Shown here in pieces: positions 58,542-64,000 of a stretch of DNA of 64,000 bases. The stretch is from assembly GCA_017448355.1 (NCBI GenBank), contig JAFSLQ010000060.1, positions 62,001 through 126,000 on the forward strand, read 5' to 3'. Positions within the stretch are counted from its first letter, which is position 1; each line of letters opens with the position of its first letter. The DNA comes from Clostridia bacterium. GTDB lineage: Bacteria > Bacillota > Clostridia > Christensenellales > Borkfalkiaceae. A program made the position numbers and the translations under genes. A model generated the notes under the pieces. That model did no database searches, was not told the DNA's origin, and saw nothing but the letters and a program-made list of their open reading frames with translations.

Positions 58542-59206
58542 AAATTGCTCCAAATCACAGGCTCGATGCCGTGCTTAATAAGATATTCGTTGGCTTTAAT
58601 AAAGTGTCCGCACCCGAAAAATCCGTTGTATGCGGACAATGGGCTTGGGTGCGCGCACTCTAAAATCAAGTGTTTATTACCGTCGATAAGCGACTTTTTC
58701 GCACGGGCGTTTGCGCCCCACAGAAAAAACACCACGTTTTCACGCCCGTCGGAGATATGCCGAATTACGCCGTCGGTAAACTCTTCCCAGCCCTTATTTT
58801 TATGCGAATTCGCCGCGTGCGCCCTGACCGTTAAAACGGAGTTAAGTAATAAAACGCCTTGCTTTGCCCAGCCCGTAAGGTCGCCGTTTTTAAAATCGCC
58901 TTCGCCCGTTTCGTCCTTTATTTCCTTAAAAATGTTCACAAGCGACGGCGGAAGGGGTACGCCTTTCGGCACGGAAAACGATAGCCCCATTGCCTGACCT
59001 TCTTCGTGGTAAGGGTCTTGACCTATAAGCACTACTTTTATGTCCTTAAATGCCGTCGTCTTCATACTGTTAAAGATGTCGTACATAGAAGGATAAATCG
59101 TGCGGGTGCTGTATTCGGCTTTTAAAAACTCACGTAATTTACCATAGGACGGCGAAGAAAACTCTTCATTTAGTATCTCGTCCCACTCTTTAGTGATTTT
59201 GACCAT
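58538..59206 (-). CDS. ung: Uracil-DNA glycosylase
   Basis: 222 residues: VVLIGQDPYHEEGQAMGLSF with the catalytic Asp, LLLNSVLTVRAHAANSHKNK, then HPSPLSAYNGFFGCGHF with the catalytic His. It removes uracil from DNA. It overlaps apgM by 4 bp. Confidence 0.97.
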   Translation of the reverse strand: MVKITKEWDEILNEEFSSPSYGKLREFLKAEYSTRTIYPSMYDIFNSMKTTAFKDIKVVLIGQDPYHEEGQAMGLSFSVPKGVPLPPSLVNIFKEIKDETGEGDFKNGDLTGWAKQGVLLLNSVLTVRAHAANSHKNKGWEEFTDGVIRHISDGRENVVFFLWGANARAKKSLIDGNKHLILECAHPSPLSAYNGFFGCGHFIKANEYLIKHGIEPVIWSNL

Positions 59207-59231
59207 AGCACAAACATTTTAACATTTTACG

Positions 59232-59260
59232 TTGACAAAAGCAATATAATTTAATATAAT
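59232..59260 (+). promoter_or_regulatory. Promoter of mntP
   Basis: TTGACA at 59232-59237, 17 bp, TATAAT at 59255-59260. Confidence 0.75.
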
Positions 59261-59294
59261 TAAAAAGTTTTTATTTTTGATTTCGCGGAAAAAA

Positions 59295-59885
59295 ATGAGT
59301 GTTTGGGAAATTATCATTATAGGCGTTGCGCTTGCGATGGACGCGTTCGCGCTGACGATTGCAAACTGTACGACTTACGAAAAATCTTTAACCCCCGTAA
59401 AAGAGTGGTCTATGCCGACGGCGTTTGCCCTTTTTCAGTTTTTAATGCCCGTCATAGGATACTTTGTCGGCGGAATTTTCGCGGGATTTTTACAATCGTT
59501 CGCCAAATTTTTAACCGCGGGAATATTTTTTATTTTAGCCGCAAAAATCACTTTCGACGTGCTTGAAGATAAGCGAAAAGGAAAACAGCAACCAAGCGCG
59601 CCGACTAAAAAAATCCGCTTTACGGTGTACGTACTGCTTATACAGGCAATCGCGACGAGTATTGACGCGCTTGCGGTAGGCATAACGTTTGCGGCGCTTA
59701 CGCTGCCGTTTTCGGTATTTATTGCCGCGGGAATTATCGGCGCAATAACTTTTTTAATAGTTGCGTTCGCGCTTTTTATAGGCAAATCGCTCGGTAAATT
59801 GCTGGGCAAATACGCCGTTTGGTGCGGCGCGATAATTTTATTCGCGCTTGCCGTTAAAAACCTTGTCGAAGGAATAATCGGATAA
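59295..59885 (+). CDS. mntP: Manganese efflux pump MntP
   Basis: 196 residues, six hydrophobic segments. VWEIIIIGVALAMDAFALTI opens it, with the membrane Asp, and IQAIATSIDALAVGITFAAL is the second repeat with its Asp; both are MntP signatures. The leader is only about 30 nt, too short for a yybP-ykoY Mn riboswitch. The ATG at 59295 has a weak GCGGA site; an upstream TTG is possible. Confidence 0.9.
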   Translation: MSVWEIIIIGVALAMDAFALTIANCTTYEKSLTPVKEWSMPTAFALFQFLMPVIGYFVGGIFAGFLQSFAKFLTAGIFFILAAKITFDVLEDKRKGKQQPSAPTKKIRFTVYVLLIQAIATSIDALAVGITFAALTLPFSVFIAAGIIGAITFLIVAFALFIGKSLGKLLGKYAVWCGAIILFALAVKNLVEGIIG

Positions 59886-59948
59886 CCAGATATATATTTT
59901 ACGCGGCGGCGATAATTTATCGCCGCCGCGTAACGCTTTTAAACAACA

Positions 59949-60374
59949 TTATATAACGTACTCTCCGCCGCCGCTACTTACTAAATCTTTAAGCGTTTTA
60001 CCGTCGAAAAATCCGTTTATCAGTTCGTTAAACTCCCGCCAGACGGATAAAGTTTTGCAATTTTCCGCCCTGTCGCATGTCGCCGCGCCGCTATCTAAAC
60101 ACGCGACGGGCGCTAAACTGCCTTCTGTAATACGCAACACGTCGCCGAGAGTTATATCTTCGGGCGGTTTTTTCAGTTTATATCCGCCGCCCTTGCCGTG
60201 TACTCCTTCAACTATATTGCTTTTAGATAAAAGTATCATTATCCCTTCGAGATATTTTAAAGATATTTCCTGACGTTTTGCTATATCTTTAAGCGGCACG
60301 TACTCCCCGATATCGCGTTCCGCCATATCGGCAAGCACCCTTAACGCATACCTTCCGCGCGTAGAAATTTTCAT
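59949..60374 (-). CDS. Rrf2-family regulator, candidate iron-sulfur or cysteine regulator
   Basis: 141 residues from the ATG at 60374 (AAAAGGGGAAAAGTA upstream), overlapping the tcdA stop by 1 bp. MKISTRGRYALRVLADMAER is the winged-helix start of IscR/CymR proteins; GVHGKGGGYKLKKPPEDITL is the wing. Three cysteines in ACLDSGAATCDRAENC are spaced Cx7Cx5C, close to the Cx5Cx5C cluster site of IscR and unlike CymR. With cysK and metY nearby it likely controls sulfur genes. Confidence 0.88.
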   Translation of the reverse strand: MKISTRGRYALRVLADMAERDIGEYVPLKDIAKRQEISLKYLEGIMILLSKSNIVEGVHGKGGGYKLKKPPEDITLGDVLRITEGSLAPVACLDSGAATCDRAENCKTLSVWREFNELINGFFDGKTLKDLVSSGGGEYVI

Positions 60375-61135
60375 TACTTTTCCCCTTTTATTAAGTCTTT
60401 TATAACTTCGCCCGCAATTATAAGCCCCACTACGGACGGCACGAACGCTATGCTTGCGGGGATATCCCTCCGCGCCGTGCATTTTCTCACCGTGCCGGCA
60501 GGGCAAACACAATGGTGCTTGCAACTTACCACCGCGCCGAAAGGCGGTCGTATCGCAGTTTCTTCGGAATACACGACTTTAAGGCTTTTAATACCGCGTT
60601 TTTTACACTCCGTTCGCATAACCCGTGCGAGCGGACATACCCTGGTATCGTATATATCCGCCACCTTAAACCCCGTAGCGTCAAGTTTATTGCCTGCGCC
60701 CATAGCGGATATTACGGGCACGCCCGCCTGTTCCGCTTTTTCCGCAATTAAGAGTTTAGCTGTGACGGTATCCACTGCGTCTATAACGTAATCGTACGCG
60801 GAAAAATCAAATTCCCCCGACGTTTCGGGCATATAAAAGGTCTTATACGTTTTTACGTCGCAGTCGGGATTTATGTCTTTTATCCGTTCCGCCGCCGCGT
60901 CTACCTTATACTTCCCCACGGTGGAAGACAGCGCGTATATCTGCCTGTTCACGTTGGTAATGCAAATCTTGTCGTCGTCGATTATATCTATTGCACCGAC
61001 GTTAGAGCGCGCAAGCGCTTCGATGCAATAACCGCCGACGCCCCCTGCGCCGAATACCGCCACACGTGCGTGTTTAAGCCTTTCAAGTGCCTGACCGCCT
61101 ATTAAAAGTTCCGTACGTGAAAATCTGTCAGTCAT
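60374..61135 (-). CDS. tcdA: tRNA threonylcarbamoyladenosine dehydratase TcdA (ThiF/MoeB family)
   Basis: 253 residues. FSRTELLIGGQALERLKHAR, VAVFGAGGVGGYCIEALARS (nucleotide loop), IDIIDDDKICITNVNRQIYA and YVIDAVDTVTAKLLIAEKAE show the E1-like fold; KVVYSEETAIRPP is the TcdA-type end. It cyclises t6A in tRNA. Other E1-like roles in sulfur transfer are possible. First of a two-gene unit with the Rrf2 regulator. Confidence 0.87.
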   Translation of the reverse strand: MTDRFSRTELLIGGQALERLKHARVAVFGAGGVGGYCIEALARSNVGAIDIIDDDKICITNVNRQIYALSSTVGKYKVDAAAERIKDINPDCDVKTYKTFYMPETSGEFDFSAYDYVIDAVDTVTAKLLIAEKAEQAGVPVISAMGAGNKLDATGFKVADIYDTRVCPLARVMRTECKKRGIKSLKVVYSEETAIRPPFGAVVSCKHHCVCPAGTVRKCTARRDIPASIAFVPSVVGLIIAGEVIKDLIKGEK

Positions 61136-61164
61136 ATTTACCCCTTAATTCGATAGGTAAATAG

Positions 61165-61193
61165 ATTATAGCAATATCAAACAGATTTGTCAA
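61165..61193 (-). promoter_or_regulatory. Promoter of tcdA-rrf2
   Basis: TTGACA at 61193-61188, 17 bp, TATAAT at 61170-61165. AATCTATTTACCTATCG follows at the start point and loosely resembles the metY operator. Confidence 0.7.
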
Positions 61194-61200
61194 ACATATA

Positions 61201-61226
61201 AAAAGGCTTGCGATTGCAAGCCTTTT
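61201..61226. terminator. Terminator of metY-cysK
   Basis: Perfect 11-bp arms AAAAGGCTTGC and GCAAGCCTTTT around GATT, 19 bp after the cysK stop. Confidence 0.85.
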
Positions 61227-61244
61227 CGATAATATCTGTTATTG

Positions 61245-62177
61245 TCAGTCGTTAAACAGCGGAGTAGAAAGATATCTGTCGCCCGTGTCTGGGAGTAGCA
61301 CGACAATGTTTTTGCCTGCGTTTTCTTCTTTTTTGGCAAGCGTTATCGCCGCCGCGAGCGCCGCGCCCGAAGAAATACCGATAAGTACCCCTTCTTTTTT
61401 ACCGACGAGTTTACCGTAAGCAAAAGCGTCTTCGTTAGATACGGGGATAATTTCGTCATAAATTTTCGTGTCGAGTACGTCCGGCACAAATCCTGCGCCG
61501 ATACCCTGTATCTTATGCGCGCCCGCGACACCCGTCGATAATACCGCGGAAGTAGCGGGCTCTACCGCGACGACTTTGACTGCGGGATTTTTACTCTTTA
61601 AGTACTTACCCGCGCCCGTTATCGTGCCGCCCGTGCCTACGCCCGCGACGAATATATCTACTTTGCCGTCGGTATCTCCGTAAATTTCCGGCCCTGTGGT
61701 TTCAAAATGCGCTTTGGGATTTGCGGGATTTACAAACTGCCCCGGAATAAATGAATTCGGCGTTTCTTTTGCGAGTTCTTCGGCTTTTGCAATCGCGCCT
61801 TTCATACCTTTTGCGCCTTCGGTCAGCACGAGTTCCGCGCCGTAAGCCTTCATAATCTGTCTGCGCTCAACGGACATAGTTTCGGGCATAACTATAATAA
61901 TTCTGTACCCTTTTGCCGCCGCGATTGATGCGAGTCCTATCCCCGTGTTGCCCGAAGTCGGCTCGATTATAACCGAACCCGCTTTAAGTTTACCCGTATT
62001 TTCGGCGTCTTCTATCATCGCTTTTGCGATTCTGTCCTTAACCGAACCCGCGGGGTTAAAATATTCGAGTTTTGCGAGAATTTTCGCTTTAAGGTTTAAC
62101 TCTTTTTCAATGTTTTTAAAGTCTACAAGCGGTGTTTTACCGACAAGTTCCGCCGCCGATGCGTATATTTTTGCCAT
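61245..62177 (-). CDS. cysK: Cysteine synthase A
   Basis: 310 residues. [15 protein letters not shown] gives the PLP Lys, [16 protein letters not shown] the substrate loop, and [20 protein letters not shown] the phosphate site; [12 protein letters not shown] closes the pocket. It makes cysteine from O-acetylserine and sulfide. It follows metY by 21 bp and shares its promoter. Confidence 0.96.
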   Translation of the reverse strand: MAKIYASAAELVGKTPLVDFKNIEKELNLKAKILAKLEYFNPAGSVKDRIAKAMIEDAENTGKLKAGSVIIEPTSGNTGIGLASIAAAKGYRIIIVMPETMSVERRQIMKAYGAELVLTEGAKGMKGAIAKAEELAKETPNSFIPGQFVNPANPKAHFETTGPEIYGDTDGKVDIFVAGVGTGGTITGAGKYLKSKNPAVKVVAVEPATSAVLSTGVAGAHKIQGIGAGFVPDVLDTKIYDEIIPVSNEDAFAYGKLVGKKEGVLIGISSGAALAAAITLAKKEENAGKNIVVLLPDTGDRYLSTPLFND

Positions 62178-62198
62178 TTTTTATCTCCTTTAATGTTT

Positions 62199-63482
62199 TT
62201 ATTTTATCGCCGCAAAACCTTGTTCAAGGTCTGCGATTATATCGTCAATATGTTCCGTACCGATTGAAAGCCGCACGGTCGTAGGTCTTATCTCCGCACT
62301 TAAAAGTTCGTCTGCCGTCAGTTGCGAGTGCGTCGTCGACGCGGGGTGAATAACCAGCGATTTAACATCAGCAACGTTAGCAAGTAGCGAGAAGAGTTTA
62401 AGACTTTCGGTAAATTTTCTTGCCTTTTCTTCGCCGCCTTTTATATCGAAAGTAAATATCGACGCCGCGCCGAAAGGGAAATATTTATCATAAAGTTCTT
62501 TTTGTCTGCCGTTTGCCAGCGACGGGTGATTTACCCGTTCCACCTGCGGGTGATTTTTAAGAAACTCCACTACTTTTAAAGCATTTTCTACGTGCCGTTC
62601 TAACCTTAAAGACAGCGTTTCCAAGCCTTGCAAAAGTAAAAACGAATTGAAAGGCGAAATCGTCGCGCCCTGGTCTCTCATAAGCGTCGTGCGAAGTTTA
62701 AGAATGTATGCCAAATTCCCGCACGCTTCGGTAAAAATTACACCGTGGTAGGACGGGTTAGGCTTGCTTAAACCCGCAAATTTTCCGCTTTTCGCCCAGT
62801 CGAATTTCCCGCCGTCGACAACAACTCCGCCCATCACCGTTCCGTGTCCGCCGATGAATTTCGTCGCCGAGTGCACGACTATATCCGCGCCGTGTTCTAT
62901 CGGGCGAAGTAGATAAGGCGTTGCGAAGGTATTATCCACTATAAGCGGTATGCCGTTTTCGTGCGCAATCTCCGCTATCGCTTCTATATCTATTACGTCG
63001 GAATTTGGATTGCCGAGTGTTTCCGCATATAAAAGTTTGGTATTCGGCTTTATTGCCTTTGCAAAATTTTCGGGACACGCGGGGTTAACGAAAGTAGTTG
63101 TAAGCCCCTGTTCTTTTAACGTATGCGCCAAAAGATTGAAAGTCCCGCCATACACGTTTGACGACGCCACTATGTGGTCGCCCGCGGTCGCTATATTCTG
63201 TATGGCGTAAGTTATCGCCGCCGACCCAGAAGCGGTAGCAAGCGCCCCCGCGCCCCCTTCAAGCGCCGCAATACGTTTTTCAAACACGTCGCTCGTCGGG
63301 TTCATAAGTCTGGTGTAAATATTGCCGCTTTCCGTCAAGCCGAACCTTGCCGCTGCCTGCGCCGAGTCTTTAAACACGTAAGACGTTGTTGCATAAATCG
63401 GCACGGCACGCGCGTCTGTCGCACTATCCGGCAACTCCTGCCCCGCGTGGACTTGCAAAGTTTCAAATTTGTAGTCTGCCAT
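62199..63482 (-). CDS. metY: O-acetylhomoserine sulfhydrylase / homocysteine synthase
   Basis: 427 residues of the Cys/Met metabolism PLP family: [40 protein letters not shown] with the PLP Lys, and [17 protein letters not shown]. Length and the long C-terminal region fit MetY (about 425) rather than MetB/C. It makes homocysteine from O-acetylhomoserine and sulfide. Its promoter carries an inverted repeat likely read by the Rrf2 regulator nearby. Confidence 0.93.
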   Translation of the reverse strand: MADYKFETLQVHAGQELPDSATDARAVPIYATTSYVFKDSAQAAARFGLTESGNIYTRLMNPTSDVFEKRIAALEGGAGALATASGSAAITYAIQNIATAGDHIVASSNVYGGTFNLLAHTLKEQGLTTTFVNPACPENFAKAIKPNTKLLYAETLGNPNSDVIDIEAIAEIAHENGIPLIVDNTFATPYLLRPIEHGADIVVHSATKFIGGHGTVMGGVVVDGGKFDWAKSGKFAGLSKPNPSYHGVIFTEACGNLAYILKLRTTLMRDQGATISPFNSFLLLQGLETLSLRLERHVENALKVVEFLKNHPQVERVNHPSLANGRQKELYDKYFPFGAASIFTFDIKGGEEKARKFTESLKLFSLLANVADVKSLVIHPASTTHSQLTADELLSAEIRPTTVRLSIGTEHIDDIIADLEQGFAAIK

Positions 63483-63500
63483 AATTCTCTCCTTTTGTTT

Positions 63501-63556
63501 AACCTATTTGTCTGGTAGGTTGGTAGTATTATAGCATTTATATTGCCCCGTGTCAA
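63501..63556 (-). promoter_or_regulatory. metY-cysK promoter with operator at the start point
   Basis: TTGACA at 63556-63551, 17 bp, TATAAT at 63533-63528. AACCTA (63501-63506) and TAGGTT (63516-63521) form an inverted repeat with a 9-bp spacer right at the expected transcription start, a plausible Rrf2-type site. Confidence 0.7.
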
Positions 63557-63573
63557 CAAAAAACACGGGGCAA
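63543..63573 (-). terminator. Terminator of the rubrerythrin gene, overlapping the metY promoter
   Basis: Perfect 11-bp arms TTGCCCCGTGT and ACACGGGGCAA. The metY -35 box begins inside this hairpin, 13 bp after the rubrerythrin stop. Confidence 0.75.
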
Positions 63574-63585
63574 AAGAAAATTTTA

Positions 63586-64000
63586 TCAATAATTTTCCGC
63601 GCTTATTTCAAAATACGCCTGCGGATGCGCGCACACGGGACAAATGTCGGGTGCTTTTTCGCCGACAACGATATGACCGCAGTTTCTGCACTCCCATACT
63701 TTAACGGACGATTTTTTGAACACTTCCGCCGTTTCAATATTTTTTAAGAGTGCGCGATAGCGTTCTTCGTGGTGCTTTTCAATCGCCGCAACGCCGCGGA
63801 ATTTTTCGGCAAGTTCGGGAAAACCTTCCTTTTCTGCAGTCTCCGCAAACTCGGCGTACATATCCGTCCACTCGAAGTTTTCGCCGTTTGCCGCGGCGGC
63901 AAGATTTTCAGCCGTGTCGCCGATGCCCGAAAGTTCTTTAAACCACATTTTAGCGTGTTCTTTTTCGTTATCCGCAGTCTTTAAGAATATGTCCGCAATC
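63586..64000 (-). CDS. rbr: Rubrerythrin, 3' part
   Basis: About 138 residues are visible; the gene continues past the right edge with no stop. The ferritin-like diiron helices show [14 protein letters not shown] and [15 protein letters not shown]. The C-terminal rubredoxin domain has [10 protein letters not shown] and [11 protein letters not shown]. It reduces hydrogen peroxide in anaerobes. An in-frame ATG at 63948 is internal, since conserved helix residues precede it. Confidence 0.93.
   Translation of the reverse strand, partial: IADIFLKTADNEKEHAKMWFKELSGIGDTAENLAAAANGENFEWTDMYAEFAETAEKEGFPELAEKFRGVAAIEKHHEERYRALLKNIETAEVFKKSSVKVWECRNCGHIVVGEKAPDICPVCAHPQAYFEISAENY

Noticed and set aside
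59261..59294. Manganese (yybP-ykoY) riboswitch before mntP
   Set aside because: The leader is only about 30 nt.
63586..63948. Complete 120-residue rubrerythrin starting at the ATG at 63948
   Set aside because: In-frame conserved ferritin-like sequence (DNEKEHAK) continues upstream to the window edge, so the gene is cut, not short.
1..64000. CRISPR arrays, insertion sequences and prophage genes
   Set aside because: No regularly spaced repeats, transposases, integrases or phage structural genes were seen; gene order is mostly housekeeping.

Overview
The window reads as chromosomal DNA of an anaerobic, endospore-lineage Clostridia-type Firmicute. Evidence: the spoIVFA/spoIVFB-like pair; ribosomal operons led by L10-leader and S6-type signals; FMN and M-box riboswitches; SipW-type secretion; strong AGGAG ribosome sites and consensus TTGACA-17-TATAAT promoters. 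Many genes point to strict anaerobiosis (heterodisulfide reductase, fumarate reductase, rubrerythrin, flavodoxins). A gut Christensenellales-like lineage is plausible, but this is a guess. Most genes are on the minus strand.

Layout. 1-8904: a ten-gene, tightly packed operon fumC-hdrB-hdrC-hdrA-flxD-flxC-flxB-flxA-frdB-frdA (frdA cut by the window edge). It joins an NADH-dependent FlxABCD/HdrABC electron-bifurcating module to a soluble fumarate reductase and to fumarase. 9250-13712: a MerR-controlled aldehyde/electrophile response operon (merR, hydrolase, aldo/keto reductase, FMN reductase, flavodoxin, YqhD-like alcohol dehydrogenase) behind a textbook 19-bp-spacer MerR promoter. 13996-17100: Rrf2 regulator, flavin-type small oxidoreductase, zinc macrodomain and class M sirtuin, that is, an ADP-ribosylation operon, with an NAD(P)-binding protein upstream. 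17500-21060: an XRE/lipoprotein switch, tRNA-Pro, an anchored protein, luxS, tRNA-Asn, and several short noncoding repeats that carry duplicated tRNA fragments.

21243-36826: housekeeping genes (ywlG, icd, ddl, a membrane-fused murF, rimI-tsaB-tsaE, ribU with an FMN riboswitch, rsfS, a nadD-yqeK fusion, yhbY, obg, nth, a DUF3343/cysteine desulfurase pair). 36868-43671: rpsF-ssb-rpsR, cca, a lipid kinase, a ZIP transporter and small membrane proteins. 43784-49422: a secretion/biofilm-like locus with two proteins carrying SipW-type signal peptides, a SipW-type signal peptidase and two small membrane proteins, divergent from an XRE regulator. 49571-51176: Mg-sensing M-box and mgtE. 51260-54781: rplL-rplJ-rplA-rplK-nusG-secE-rpmG. 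54911-56511: spoIVF-like pair. 56629-57300: an XRE switch, a hairpin RNA and a type I toxin-antitoxin module. 57336-64000: apgM, ung, mntP, then sulfur metabolism (an Rrf2 regulator with three spaced cysteines, tcdA, cysK, metY) and a rubrerythrin cut by the right edge.

The most notable signals are: (1) the proposed bifurcating fumarate reductase operon; (2) three XRE regulators whose divergent promoters have the same geometry and which all look leaderless; (3) the SipW/TasA-like locus under one of those regulators; (4) the SirTM/zinc-macrodomain operon without the usual lipoyl-carrier partners; (5) the 22-residue toxin with a convergent antisense RNA; (6) tRNA fragments repeated at 166-171 bp around shared repeat cores.
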